DNA of 64,000 nt from FEN-1350 sp964643355 (GCA_964643355.1 CAZXPW010000023.1:3430-67429), one strand, 5' to 3'; shown: positions 27,201 through 35,788, numbered from the stretch's first letter. A program made the numbers and translations. Notes: generated by a model not told the origin, from the sequence alone.

Positions 27201-27558
27201 CGATCCAGTCGCCGCTCCCTCCTCCCGCCCGCCCAAGCTGCAGGGCGATCCGTACCCGCTCGGCCGCGATCTCGTCGCCCGCTTCCACCTCACCAGCCGT
27301 AGCATCCTCCCGCACCGGAAACACGGTCACCCGCGCATCGGCCGCAAAATTCTGTAAGTCGTCGGCCGCATTGTCGGCCTCGTCCAGATGCGCCGTGATA
27401 TACAAAACCGGCCGCCCCAAGTGCCGCCGAATGTGTCCGGCCAGAACGCGCGCATAGGATCCCCAGGTCCCATCGACTTTGACCGGGCCCTCACCGGGCC
27501 CGGCCTCGGCCAGCCGGGACACAATCTCCCGAACCTTCGGATCGTCATTCAGATCCAT
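24232..27558 (-). CDS. mfd: transcription-repair coupling factor
   Basis: This 1108-residue translocase has all Mfd domains: an N-terminal UvrB-like region (about 1-330), the CarD-like RNA-polymerase-interaction domain (LQKGDIVVHVNYGIGKFLGI, about 445-505), the two RecA-like motor domains with Walker A DVGYGKTELA and Walker B LLIIDEEQRFGVEHKE, and the C-terminal TRCF domain. It frees RNA polymerase stalled at DNA lesions and recruits UvrA. The ATG is at 27558. It is the downstream gene of a probable minus-strand group with the HEPN/MNT pair, 30 bases away. Confidence 0.96.
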   Translation of the reverse strand: MDLNDDPKVREIVSRLAEAGPGEGPVKVDGTWGSYARVLAGHIRRHLGRPVLYITAHLDEADNAADDLQNFAADARVTVFPVREDATAGEVEAGDEIAAERVRIALQLGRAGGGSGDWIVCAGIQAILQRVNDPQELARRALSLSAGQTMDPAAVAEWLTDGGFERVDQVDLPGQFAARGGIVDIYAAVTQADGAEARGGPQPIRVEFFGDTVESIRRIDLDTQRSHEPLQRVCVYAIGGQTREKSAESGGGKSLIDLVPHETIVLLEEPLEIEEVAGVFLDRLDDPRGMFTFTQIYQAASRLTRLEIARFAAGGAAESIHVEVGSVQPFEHKAGAIWRDSRQALEQLLAAKDQRIDLYCENAAQVQRIGEIVREIRGGMPDHLRLPIGFVHRGFVVGALGWMVISHHEIFGQSAVRRRIRSLQGVSVIHSLLDLQKGDIVVHVNYGIGKFLGIRTIEKDEQVQEYLTIEFADKLLIHVPAGSVHLVQKYIGTMVRRPPLSRVGSKKWQQQKQRVAQGVRELAEELLEIQAKRIQLGGTAFGPDTVWQKEFEESFAYEETADQLHAIEQIKGDLMRPVPMDRLLCGDVGYGKTELAMRAAFKAAEAGKQVAILVPTTVLCVQHGRTFRERFAEFPLTVEVLNRFVTARDAAKILQRTREGKVDILIGTHRILSDDVEFKDLGLLIIDEEQRFGVEHKERLKRFRVNVDVLTMTATPIPRTLHMSMLGLRDISSLTTPPLDRRSIMTRVCRYDPDLIRKAIRFELAREGQVFFVHNRVRSIERAAAEIREIVGDESVRIVIGHGQMHKSELENAMIEFVTGQAQILVCSTIIESGLDIPNANTMIIHDADKFGLAQLHQLRGRVGRYKHRAYAYMLLPKNRTIHPIAAKRLKAIEEYSQLGAGFRIALRDLEIRGAGNILGPEQSGHIHTVGYELYCQLLQETVQRLRNEPVLTPASAAIDLGFAVHIPRKYIASDRQRLDAYRRVALATTAEDLRRIAEELKDLFGPPPEPVRILLEIAEMRLAADKKKIKTITTMPPDLIFVFEPGAHAADVFAHSPGSVRIPDPQTVHVRLEKNYFQPQSLLMVLRKILLGKRSSAKAPSRRKTDI

Positions 27559-27588
27559 GTACGCTTACATCAAAGTTACCGGAAACCG

Positions 27589-27984
27589 CTATAGCCCCAA
27601 CGCCCTCGCGGCCCCGCGAACATTGCGTGCCATCTCAATGGCCTGTTTTGCCTCCTGAACCGTAATCGGCTCCCAATCCCCGGGATAGCGTCCTTCCACC
27701 AGATACCGATTCAACTGGATGACTTGTTCGCGTTCAATTCCCAGATCATATTGATTCTCGACTTTGTCCAGGAGCAACCGAAGATCATGAGTCTTTGGAA
27801 ACTCGCAACCGGCCGCGATCAACAGGGCCTTTAGATATTTTTCTACGGATTGCTGACAATGCTAACAAACGATATCCGTCAGGCCTTCTTCAGCCAACTC
27901 CAGTGAGTGAACGGCGGCCCGCCAGTCGTGCTCGGCCTTTTCAACCCATCCCCATGTAGGGGATTCCTCAGGCGGCCTGTTCAT
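27589..27984 (-). pseudogene. HEPN-domain protein interrupted by an amber codon
   Basis: Read from an ATG at 27984, the frame gives a complete HEPN-domain protein of about 131 codons, from a WGWVEKAEHDWRAA start through CQQSVEKYLKALLIAAG and FPKTHDLRLLLDKV. A single TAG at 27862-27864 (codon 41) replaces the aromatic codon expected just before HCQQSVEK. The frame is otherwise intact, so the lesion is one substitution. The start overlaps the nucleotidyltransferase stop by 17 bases, the normal MNT-HEPN toxin-antitoxin arrangement. Either the toxin-like partner is inactivated, or there is a sequencing error; reinitiation inside would yield only a 77-residue fragment. Confidence 0.8.
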
Positions 27985-28294
27985 AGAGGACCTTCCCCTC
28001 CTTCAATGCCGTCCAGATAATCGATCCGACGCTATCCTGTTGTCGCCGCAAATCCTCCGGCGTAACCACCAGAATATCAACCGGCAGGTCGATCCCTTTC
28101 AATGCCAGATCGATCTGGACGGCGGCCTTGCGCTTCGATCCCTCGACCGGCATGACTACCAATAGATTCGCATCGCTATCCGGGCTGGGTTGGCCGATAG
28201 CGAGCGACCCGAGCAGGATAATCCGTTGCGGGTGAAATCCCTCAACGATTCGGCGAACCGCCGCATCCAGGGCTTTGGACTCTGTCGGACTCAT
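27968..28294 (-). CDS. MNT-type nucleotidyltransferase domain protein, degenerate active site
   Basis: This 108-residue protein has the minimal nucleotidyltransferase fold with the GS motif (LLGS, residues 27-30) and the following acidic motif. The second catalytic Asp of the DxD pair is replaced by Asn (D41-A-N43 in PDSDANLLVV), so transfer activity is doubtful. It is paired with an overlapping HEPN gene downstream, as in MNT/HEPN toxin-antitoxin modules in which the MNT partner modifies the HEPN RNase. I chose the ATG at 28294; the longer frame upstream is low-complexity and unlikely. Confidence 0.75.
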   Translation of the reverse strand: MSPTESKALDAAVRRIVEGFHPQRIILLGSLAIGQPSPDSDANLLVVMPVEGSKRKAAVQIDLALKGIDLPVDILVVTPEDLRRQQDSVGSIIWTALKEGKVLYEQAA

Positions 28295-28594
28295 TGGATT
28301 TACTCTTGAACTGGCATTTTGCCGTATCCCGATTCTATTACGACGGGTTATTCTACATTGATCGTATCGGTTCCGGCGTTGAAGGTCAATACCCTTTATC
28401 CTTGAGATAGTATCAAAAACGGATATACTCCACGCATTGGTTCCCGAAATTGAAGAATCCTGAATTCGGAGTTGGACATGGGATCGCGTCTCACAAGGCG
28501 GAAGTTTCTTGGGCTCATGGATACCACCCAAATCCTGGGGCCGCAACCGTTATGTCTAATCCGAACAATATATGTTTGAAACAGGAGATAACCG
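28295..28594. other. AT-rich intergenic region with one micro-ORF
   Basis: The region is AT-rich compared with its flanks. It holds a 33-codon plus-strand frame at 28478-28579 that begins MGSRLTRRKFLGL, a Tat-like signature, with GGAG six bases before its ATG. It ends soon after, so it may be a decayed exported-protein gene or chance. I see nothing else. Confidence 0.35.
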
Positions 28595-28999
28595 ATGAAA
28601 CGGAAGCTGATCTGGATTGCCACAATAATTGGTCTTATCATTATTGTTCTGACAATTGTCGACTTCCTAAACACCGCTGGTGACATAAATAATCCTGAAG
28701 CACAATTGGCCAGGATGTTACCAGCAGAACAAGAGTTCTGCCTGAAGACCCTCTGGCAAATCGATTCAAGTTCAAACGAGCGTGATGTCCTCGCTTTGCT
28801 TGGTTCTCCATCTCGAAGTCTGAAATTGAAGAAGAACTGGCATATTACTCTGGACGGGAAAACAGATCGCATTGGGGTATATTTTGGAACTAACGGATAT
28901 GCAACACAGGTCGTCCTTGACGGCGGACCAGGACGCTTCTACTATCGAAGGAATGTGAAGGATCACGAAAAGCCGAAAGAGGATAATTTCAGCCAATAA
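28595..28999 (+). CDS. small membrane-anchored protein with BamE/SmpA-like domain
   Basis: This 134-residue protein has one N-terminal transmembrane or uncleaved signal segment (residues 5-22, rich in Ile). The rest looks like the small BamE/SmpA fold: an ERDVLALLGSPSR turn followed by strands ending GYATQVVLDGG. AGGAGAT precedes the ATG. No lipobox Cys is visible. Composition is AT-rich like the adjacent HEPN/MNT patch. The function is unknown, and the fold assignment is an inference. Confidence 0.6.
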   Translation: MKRKLIWIATIIGLIIIVLTIVDFLNTAGDINNPEAQLARMLPAEQEFCLKTLWQIDSSSNERDVLALLGSPSRSLKLKKNWHITLDGKTDRIGVYFGTNGYATQVVLDGGPGRFYYRRNVKDHEKPKEDNFSQ

Positions 29000-29077
29000 C
29001 TCGATTTGCTTCTGCCCGGAATAAAGACTGGTTCTGCGACTTTACATCCAAATCCGGATAGAACGACAAGAGCAAAG

Positions 29078-29114
29078 AAAAAGGGCGGCCCGGAGAACGG
29101 GGGACGCCCCTTTT
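29078..29114. terminator. bidirectional terminator
   Basis: AAAAAGGGCG (29078-29087) and CGCCCCTTTT (29105-29114) form a GC stem flanked by A and T tracts, so it can end transcripts of both converging small genes. Confidence 0.75.
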
Positions 29115-29136
29115 CCTCGCTGCTGCGATGCACCAG

Positions 29137-29400
29137 CTATTCCTGACGCTTCTCCTCCAGGAGCTGACGAAGATGTTTATTTTCGCGCCGCGTGGCTTCC
29201 AGATCAAACAACAGATACTTGACGCTGACCCGGAGATAATCGAGCGAACTCTGGAGCTGGTCCATGCTTTCCTTGAGCTTCTGATGGGACAATTGCGTTT
29301 GTCGCGCCAGAATCAACAGCTTGTCTTTCTCCGAAGCCGGCAAGTGCCCCAGCTCGCCGAATATCTCATTGAGTTTCTGTGCAAACAATGCCTCGTCCAT
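29137..29400 (-). CDS. small helical coiled-coil protein
   Basis: This 87-residue protein is almost wholly alpha-helical. Residues 20-86 show heptad-like spacing of Leu with Lys/Glu (LKESMDQLQSSLDYLR, ending LRQLLEEKRQE). It is followed by a bidirectional terminator at 29078-29114, which supports it as a real transcript. I do not recognise a family. Confidence 0.6.
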   Translation of the reverse strand: MDEALFAQKLNEIFGELGHLPASEKDKLLILARQTQLSHQKLKESMDQLQSSLDYLRVSVKYLLFDLEATRRENKHLRQLLEEKRQE

Positions 29401-29618
29401 TGTGCTAACCCTCTCATTCCGTTGCCCTCGCCCCGGCCCGATCCAGGAACAAAGTCGATGCCAAGCAAAGCTTCAAAGTGAATTGTACCGCAAAGGATAG
29501 AATGAACAGACCGGTAAAATACAAGACCAATCGAATTTCAACGGATTATTTTCGGTCGGAATGACTTTGTAGACGGTTTGTAGGGATTGTATCGAAGACG
29601 CAAAATCCTATCTCCGGC

Positions 29619-31481
29619 TCATCTCCCTTTTCCCAGTGCCGTCAGGGCCGTACTGACATTCCCAAACGGAGCGCTGACGGCAAAACCGGCCACCCTCTCG
29701 GCCAGTTGTTCGATCATTTCGCGGGCGATTGCGATGCCAATCCGGCGGCCGTCCTCTTGTGTTTTCGCCTCGGCCATCCGATCCAGCAACACTTTCGGTA
29801 CCACGACACCGGGGACTTCGTTGGCCATGAACTCGGCGTTTTTGTAACTGGTAAACGGCCAGATGCCGGCGATAACCGGAATGGAAATATCGCAGACCGA
29901 ATCGAGGAAATCGAATAGCATCTTCGGATCAAACACCGGCTGGGTAATCACATACTCGGCCCCAGCGGCAACCTTGCGGCGGAAGCGATCCATCTCGCGC
30001 TGCAAGTCCGAGGCGACGGGATTGGCCCCGACCCCAAGGGTCAGCGCAACGGGGCCGTCGAAGCTGTTGCCGGCCAGATCCAGACCGCGATTCAGATTGG
30101 CAACGACCTGGGTCAACGCGATCGAGTCCAGATCGAACACTGCCGTGGCATCGGGATAATCGCCCAGCTTGGGCGGATCGCCGGTGATCAGCAGAACATT
30201 GTGGATCCCCATCGCGTGGGCCCCAAGCATATCGGCCTGCAGGCCGAGAATATTTTTGTCGCGGCAGCAGACATGCAAAATCGACTCGATCCCCGCGGCC
30301 TGCTGAATCTTGACCGCCGTCACCAGCGGCGACAGACGCGAACTGGCGCGCGGACCGTCGGGGATATTGATTGCGTCAACTCCCGCATCGGCGCATTGTT
30401 TTGCCTGTTGTTCGATCTTGCGAACATCGGCCCCCCGAGGAGGAACCAATTCGATTGAACAGACTTTTTGTCCCGCCGACAGTTTTAAGCCAAGCCGGGA
30501 CTTTTCCGACAGCGGCAACGACGGGCGAACAACCGCAGCCGAGTCGGAACCCCGGGGTATATGTACGATGACTCTGGCCTTCCCCGTCGCCTTGTCGATC
30601 CCGCGCACGGCCTTGGCGATTTGCCGGATGTGTTCCGGCGTCGTGCCGCAACACCCCCCCAGGATGCGCGCGCCATGCTCAAGAAACCGTTTGGCGTACT
30701 CGGCCATATACTCGGGCGTACACATGTAGATCGTTCGCCCTTCGACCTGGCGTGGCAAGCCCGCATTCGGCTGGACGCTGATAGGTTTGTCGGTAATGGT
30801 TTGAATCTGCTTGAGAGATTCCAGCATGGCCGACGGTCCCACGGAACAATTCAGACCCACCGCGACGACATTGGGCTCCAGAGCGACTCGCCGAATGCTG
30901 GGCTCGAGTCGATACCCCATTGCGGTTTCCTGGTGTTCATTAACGGCCAATTGAGCGATGACGGGCACATTGCCGATTTCCCGGGCGATTGAAAGGGCGA
31001 TGATCAGCTCATCGGGATTGCTGAAGGTCTCGAAAATCAGCAGATCCACTCCCGCCGACATCAACGCGCTGATCTGCGTCTCGTACGCCCGGACGGCCTG
31101 GCGGCGATGATCGGTTCCCACACCCGGATGGGCGATTCCCAGAGGACCTATCGAACCGGCCACCAGGGCCCTGCCTGCCGCGGATTGGCGGGCCAGTTCG
31201 ACGGCGGCGGTATTGATCTCCACCACTTTGTCCGAAAGGCCATACTTGGCCAGCTTGATCTCGTTGGCCGCAAACGAATTGGTCTCCAGAAAGTCCGCGC
31301 CGGCCTGGAGATACGCCTCGTGCACCTGACGAACCAGCTTGGGATTGGAGAGATTTAATTCTTCGAAACAGGTATTCAAAAACGCCCCATACTGGTACAA
31401 CATCGTGCCCATCGCCCCATCGGCGATGACCACCCGTTGCTCCAGCAGGTCACGAATTCCCATAATCGTCTGAGTCTGCAT
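29619..31481 (-). CDS. bifunctional homocysteine S-methyltransferase/5,10-methylenetetrahydrofolate reductase
   Basis: This 620-residue fusion resembles Bacillus YitJ. Residues 1-300 form a homocysteine methyltransferase barrel with the zinc ligands in GLNCSVGP and the terminal GGCCGTTPEHI. Residues about 335-610 are a MetF-type flavin-dependent reductase (SIELVPPRGADVRKIE, LLITGDPPKLGDYP, EYVITQPVFD). It makes methyl-THF and can methylate homocysteine to methionine. The frame extends upstream to 31868, but the ATG at 31481 has AGGAA and starts at the family's usual point. No metE/metH gene is visible nearby. Confidence 0.92.
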   Translation of the reverse strand: MQTQTIMGIRDLLEQRVVIADGAMGTMLYQYGAFLNTCFEELNLSNPKLVRQVHEAYLQAGADFLETNSFAANEIKLAKYGLSDKVVEINTAAVELARQSAAGRALVAGSIGPLGIAHPGVGTDHRRQAVRAYETQISALMSAGVDLLIFETFSNPDELIIALSIAREIGNVPVIAQLAVNEHQETAMGYRLEPSIRRVALEPNVVAVGLNCSVGPSAMLESLKQIQTITDKPISVQPNAGLPRQVEGRTIYMCTPEYMAEYAKRFLEHGARILGGCCGTTPEHIRQIAKAVRGIDKATGKARVIVHIPRGSDSAAVVRPSLPLSEKSRLGLKLSAGQKVCSIELVPPRGADVRKIEQQAKQCADAGVDAINIPDGPRASSRLSPLVTAVKIQQAAGIESILHVCCRDKNILGLQADMLGAHAMGIHNVLLITGDPPKLGDYPDATAVFDLDSIALTQVVANLNRGLDLAGNSFDGPVALTLGVGANPVASDLQREMDRFRRKVAAGAEYVITQPVFDPKMLFDFLDSVCDISIPVIAGIWPFTSYKNAEFMANEVPGVVVPKVLLDRMAEAKTQEDGRRIGIAIAREMIEQLAERVAGFAVSAPFGNVSTALTALGKGR

Positions 31482-31959
31482 GATGGTTCCTGCCAAGCTC
31501 GTGTTTGCTGTCTGAGCTTTTTCCCGGCGGATTCCCAACGATTCCGCAAGGAGAATTATCGGCCAATTTCCGGCTGCATTCCAGATTAAGCCGAAAAAAA
31601 TCAACCACCGGCAGCACAAACTCAACGAGGCGTTGGAATCTCCCAAACCATGGATTAACCCCAGCAAAAGGGGGTAAATCGAAAAAGTCGAGGACTTTTT
31701 CGGTCGATAGTTCCGTTGAGTACCGGATGGAGCGGAGCCAGTAGGATGAACAAAATGCCCGGTTTCGCTATAGAATACAAAGCGAGCGTACGATGGCGGG
31801 AAAGCGAAAAGTCGGTTTTTATCGGCATCTCCTTGTCCAAAGGATATGAGGGTTATTCGACCGAACAAATCAGTCCCGGCCGTGAGTATGGAATTTACAG
31901 ATCGGTCGCGTTCTGATACGATGGGTTGGCAAGTGAAACCATTATACTAAGGATTTGAC
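31482..31959. other. 478-base divergent gap with a perfect 10-bp inverted repeat
   Basis: No credible gene is seen. CGAAAAAGTC (31680-31689) and GACTTTTTCG (31693-31702) form a perfect 10-bp stem with a GAG loop; beside it, TTAACCCC (31655-31662) and GGGGGTAA lie in opposite senses. It could be a leader terminator or protein site for the methionine-related gene or for clpC. I looked for SAM and cobalamin riboswitch cores and could not support either. Confidence 0.4.
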
Positions 31960-34476
31960 ATGTTCGAGCGATTTACGGACCGTGCCAGAAAGGTCATGGC
32001 CCTGGCCAACCAGGAAGCCCAGCGGTTTAACCATGAATACATCGGGACCGAGCACATTCTTCTCGGCCTGGTCAAGGAAGGCAGCGGCGTCGGAGCCAAT
32101 GTGCTCAAGAATCTCGATGTCGATATCAAGAAGCTGAGACTCGAGATCGAAAAACTCGTCAAAAGCGGACCCGATATGGTCTCGATGGGCAAACTCCCTC
32201 AGACGCCCCGGGCCAAGAAGGTCATCGAGTATGCCATCGAAGAAGCCCGATCGCTGAACCATAACTATGTCGGCACCGAACATCTCCTGTTGGGCCTGCT
32301 GCGCGAAACGGAAGGCATCGCCGCGCAGGTATTGATGAACCTGGGCCTGAAGCTGGAGGATGTCCGCCAGGAAGTCCTCAATCTTCTCGGGGCCGGCGTG
32401 GACAACGGCGCCGCGCAAAATCCGATGGGGATGCGGATGACGCCTTCGGCTCCCGGCGTCAAGAAAAAGAGCCAGACTCCCGCTCTGGACAGTTTTGGCC
32501 GTGACCTGACCGAACTGGCGCAGCGCAACGAACTCGATCCCGTGATCGGTCGTCTCAACGAGATCGAACGACTGGTTCAGATTCTCTGCCGCCGAACAAA
32601 AAACAATCCCGTGCTTCTGGGCGAGGCCGGCGTCGGCAAAACCGCGATCGTCGAAGGCATGGCCCAGCGGATCGTCAATCATCAGGTTCCCGAACTGCTC
32701 AAGGAAAAACGGCTGGTCGTACTGGACCTGGCCCTGATGGTCGCCGGAACCAAGTACCGCGGCCAGTTTGAGGAACGGATCAAGGCCGTCATCACCGAAG
32801 TTAAACGCGCCTCGAATGTCATCCTCTTCGTCGATGAGCTTCATACCCTCGTCGGGGCCGGCGGCGCCGAAGGCGCCATCGACGCGTCGAATGTCCTCAA
32901 GCCCGCCCTGGCTCGAGGCGAAGTTCAGTGCATCGGGGCCACCACCTTCGACGAATACCGCAAGTACATTGAAAAAGACGCCGCTCTGGAACGACGGTTT
33001 CAGACCATCATGGTCGAACCGCCCTCCAAGGAAGAGGCGATTGAAATCCTCAAGGGTCTTCGCGATCGTTATGAAGCCCACCACAAGGTCCGTTTCACCG
33101 ACGACGCTTTGGCCCAGGCCGTCGAGTTGTCCGTCCGTTATATCAGCGGGCGCTGTTTGCCCGACAAGGCCATCGATGTCATCGACGAGGCCGGCGCTCG
33201 TGTTCGGCTTAAAAACCTCACGCCTCCGCCGGACCTGACCGAGATCGAGGCCCGAATTCAGCAGTTGCAGGTGGACAAGGACGAGGCCGTCCGCGCCGCC
33301 GACTACGAGCGGGCCGCCGCCCTCCGCGACGAAGCCCAGAAACTCCTCGACGACAAGGCCGAGATGCAACGCCGCTGGCAACAGCGCAGCGACGAAAGTA
33401 TTGGCGATGTCGATCGCGAAGTGATCGCCGAGGTCGTCAGCAAGATGACCGGCATCCCGCTGATGCGCCTCGAAAAACAGGAGGCCCAGCGGTTGCTGGA
33501 ACTGGAAGCCGAACTGCACAAGACCGTCGTGTCGCAGGATGAGGCCATCGCGGCGGTCGCCAAGGCCGTCCGCCGCAGCCGTAGCGGCCTGAAGGATCCC
33601 AACCGGCCGATGGGCAGCTTTATCTTCATCGGCCCCAGCGGCGTCGGTAAGACTTTGCTCGCCCGCGCACTGGCCGAATTCATGTTCGGCGACGCCGACG
33701 CCATGATCCAGATCGACATGAGCGAGTACATGGAAAAGCACAATGTCAGCCGTCTTGTGGGCGCGCCGCCCGGATATGTCGGCTACGAAGAAGGCGGTCA
33801 GCTTACCGAGCGGATCCGCCGACGGCCGTACGCGGTGCTGCTGCTCGACGAAATCGAAAAGGCCCACCCCGATGTGTATAACATGCTTCTGCAGATCATG
33901 GAAGAAGGCCGCCTGACCGATTCGTTCGGACGGCATGTCGATTTCCGAAATGTCATCGTCATCATGACCAGCAACATCGGGGCCGACCTGATCAAGAACC
34001 AGGCCGGATTCGGTTTCGGCAAACGGACCGAACAGGCCAACTATGAAAAGATGAAAGAAATGCTCGACAAGGAACTCGAGCGGCATTTCCGCCCCGAATT
34101 CCTCAATCGCCTCGATGCGCGGATTGTCTTCCGCGGTCTGACGCGCAAGGACCTGGAAACTATCGTGGAATACGAGCTCAACAAGGTCTTCAAGCGGATC
34201 ATCGAACACGGCCTGCACCTGCAGCTCGATGAAGCGGCCAAGGAATTCCTGATCGACAAGGGCTTCAACCCCGAATTCGGCGCCCGGCCTCTCCGCCGCG
34301 CCATTGAGCACTATATCGAAGACCCGCTCTCCGAGCAGATGCTCCGCGGCGAGTTCAAGGACAAGAATGTCATTCGTATTTCCGTGCAGGACGAGGACAG
34401 TCTCCGCTTCGAGGGGATCAAGGATGACGCTGTTGCCTCGGAAAAAACCGTCGTGGTTAACACCCAACCCTCGTAA
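31960..34476 (+). CDS. clpC: ATP-dependent Clp protease ATP-binding subunit ClpC
   Basis: This 838-residue AAA+ unfoldase has two Clp_N repeats (residues 1-150), AAA-1 with Walker A GEAGVGKTAI, a middle region with a UVR motif (ADYERAAALRDEAQKLL), AAA-2 with Walker A GPSGVGKTLL, and the C-terminal D2 small domain. The UVR motif and order identify ClpC rather than ClpA or ClpB. It feeds proteins to ClpP; no clpP is in this window. A GGCCGG/CCGGCC hairpin with TTTT follows at 34501. Confidence 0.96.
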   Translation: MFERFTDRARKVMALANQEAQRFNHEYIGTEHILLGLVKEGSGVGANVLKNLDVDIKKLRLEIEKLVKSGPDMVSMGKLPQTPRAKKVIEYAIEEARSLNHNYVGTEHLLLGLLRETEGIAAQVLMNLGLKLEDVRQEVLNLLGAGVDNGAAQNPMGMRMTPSAPGVKKKSQTPALDSFGRDLTELAQRNELDPVIGRLNEIERLVQILCRRTKNNPVLLGEAGVGKTAIVEGMAQRIVNHQVPELLKEKRLVVLDLALMVAGTKYRGQFEERIKAVITEVKRASNVILFVDELHTLVGAGGAEGAIDASNVLKPALARGEVQCIGATTFDEYRKYIEKDAALERRFQTIMVEPPSKEEAIEILKGLRDRYEAHHKVRFTDDALAQAVELSVRYISGRCLPDKAIDVIDEAGARVRLKNLTPPPDLTEIEARIQQLQVDKDEAVRAADYERAAALRDEAQKLLDDKAEMQRRWQQRSDESIGDVDREVIAEVVSKMTGIPLMRLEKQEAQRLLELEAELHKTVVSQDEAIAAVAKAVRRSRSGLKDPNRPMGSFIFIGPSGVGKTLLARALAEFMFGDADAMIQIDMSEYMEKHNVSRLVGAPPGYVGYEEGGQLTERIRRRPYAVLLLDEIEKAHPDVYNMLLQIMEEGRLTDSFGRHVDFRNVIVIMTSNIGADLIKNQAGFGFGKRTEQANYEKMKEMLDKELERHFRPEFLNRLDARIVFRGLTRKDLETIVEYELNKVFKRIIEHGLHLQLDEAAKEFLIDKGFNPEFGARPLRRAIEHYIEDPLSEQMLRGEFKDKNVIRISVQDEDSLRFEGIKDDAVASEKTVVVNTQPS

Positions 34477-34500
34477 GCCGTTATTTTCGCCAATCCTCGT

Positions 34501-34527
34501 GGCCGGTTTTTGTCGACCGGCCTTTTC
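34501..34527 (+). terminator. terminator after clpC
   Basis: GGCCGG (34501-34506) and CCGGCC (34517-34522) are followed by TTTT (34523-34526). The T-run is short, so strength is moderate. Confidence 0.6.
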
Positions 34528-34593
34528 GGGTCAGAACGAAGCCCGGATGCGTCCGCATCCCAGGGAGTTTTCCTCTTCCCCGTCGATTGCCTC

Positions 34594-34622
34594 TTGACAA
34601 TCCAAGCCGCCCGTGATATGGT
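34594..34622 (+). promoter_or_regulatory. sigma-70-type promoter
   Basis: A perfect TTGACA (34594-34599) and TATGGT (34617-34622) are spaced by 17 bases, about 40 bases before the start at 34663. Confidence 0.65.
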
Positions 34623-34662
34623 GAAAATGGCAGGCAAGCGGCTCGGCCGCGGGGAGTAAGCC

Positions 34663-35691
34663 ATGAAAATAACGGACTATTTCAGGCAGGTTCCGATTGT
34701 GCGGACGGGGTGCTATTATCTGTTCGCCCTGTTGACAATCGCCGCAATTGGATTGTTGATCGTGGGTTCTTCCCTGAAGACCGATCAGGTGCCCGGGACC
34801 AACTCCACATTGGAGTTGGCCGGCGTGATCCTTTGCATCGCCTTCCTGGCCGGCTTTTTTGCGATTCTGCTATCGCTTCGCGAAGCCGTCAAAAGCATCA
34901 AAGAATCCGGCGACAAGATGGACAATGTCGCCGATATGATCAACCGGAATAACAATCTTCTCAGCCAGATCGCTCAGGCCGTCAAGCTCAGTGACGCCGC
35001 CAAACAGGTCGCCTTTCGCGATGCCGAGCGGATGGAACTGGCCGAGGCCGTGATCGCCAAGCTTCACCAGCACGAGTTTGACGCCACCACCGCCATGATT
35101 GAAGCGATGGCCAAGATTCCGCAGTACCAGGCCTTGTCCGTACAGCTTCGCCGCACGGCCGAAACTTACCGCGACGCCACCGAAAAAGACCGGGTTGGCC
35201 AAGCCATTGAACACATCCTGCAGCTTGGCCGCGAGTTCCGCTGGGCACAGGCCTTTCGCCAGGCGGACAATCTGGTCCAGTCGTTCCCCTATTCCGAGGA
35301 AGCCAAATCCATTCGGCGCAAGCTTCGCGAGATGAAAGATGCTCGCAAAAAAGAGCTCCTGGCCATTTGGGACGAGGCCGTTCATTCCAAAGATACCGAC
35401 CGATCCCTGGAGATCCTCAAGGACCTCGACCAGTATCTGACCCCCAGCGAAGGTCTGGCCCTGCAGGAATCCGCCGCCTCGGTTTTCCGTACCAAGCTGC
35501 ACAACCTCGGCGTCCGATTCGCTCTGGCGGTCACCGAAAACAAATGGTCCGTCGCTTACGAGACCGGTCAGCAGATCGTCCGCGATTTCCCCAACAGCCG
35601 CATGGCCCACGAAATCCGCGGAAAACTTGATGTTCTTGCCGACCGCGCCAAGGGTATGACGCCCGTCGGGGCCGGAAAATCCGACGAATAG
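34663..35691 (+). CDS. membrane protein with helical-repeat domain
   Basis: This 342-residue protein has two transmembrane helices near the N-terminus (about residues 18-36 and 50-70). A coiled coil follows (about 72-110), then a long cytoplasmic or periplasmic helical region with TPR-like units (FRWAQAFRQADNLVQSFPYSEEAK, and a later WSVAYETGQQIVRDFPNSRMAHEI). A TTGACA promoter precedes it and a bidirectional terminator follows. No named family is recognised; the topology suggests a scaffold or membrane-organising role, possibly linked to the convergent flotillin pair, but that is only proximity. Confidence 0.7.
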   Translation: MKITDYFRQVPIVRTGCYYLFALLTIAAIGLLIVGSSLKTDQVPGTNSTLELAGVILCIAFLAGFFAILLSLREAVKSIKESGDKMDNVADMINRNNNLLSQIAQAVKLSDAAKQVAFRDAERMELAEAVIAKLHQHEFDATTAMIEAMAKIPQYQALSVQLRRTAETYRDATEKDRVGQAIEHILQLGREFRWAQAFRQADNLVQSFPYSEEAKSIRRKLREMKDARKKELLAIWDEAVHSKDTDRSLEILKDLDQYLTPSEGLALQESAASVFRTKLHNLGVRFALAVTENKWSVAYETGQQIVRDFPNSRMAHEIRGKLDVLADRAKGMTPVGAGKSDE

Positions 35692-35722
35692 GATATAAAT
35701 CGCCCATCAAACCAACCGATAG

Positions 35723-35763
35723 AAAATGGGTTCGGATACGATTCCAAACCCATTTTGTTTTCA
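35723..35763. terminator. bidirectional terminator between converging genes
   Basis: AAAATGGGTT (35723-35732) and AACCCATTTT (35747-35756) form a perfect 10-bp stem with flanking A and T runs, between the stops at 35691 and 35789. Confidence 0.8.
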
Positions 35764-35788
35764 ACGCTGAATCACAACCACTGGCCAA

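Noticed and set aside
31482..31868. SAM or cobalamin riboswitch ahead of the methyltransferase/MTHFR fusion, and an N-terminal extension of that gene
   Set aside because: No riboswitch core was recognisable, and the ATG at 31481 has the ribosome site and family start.
31942..34467. 841-codon minus-strand frame opposite clpC
   Set aside because: It is the exact antisense of a well-conserved ClpC gene, has no family features, and arises from GC-rich codon use.
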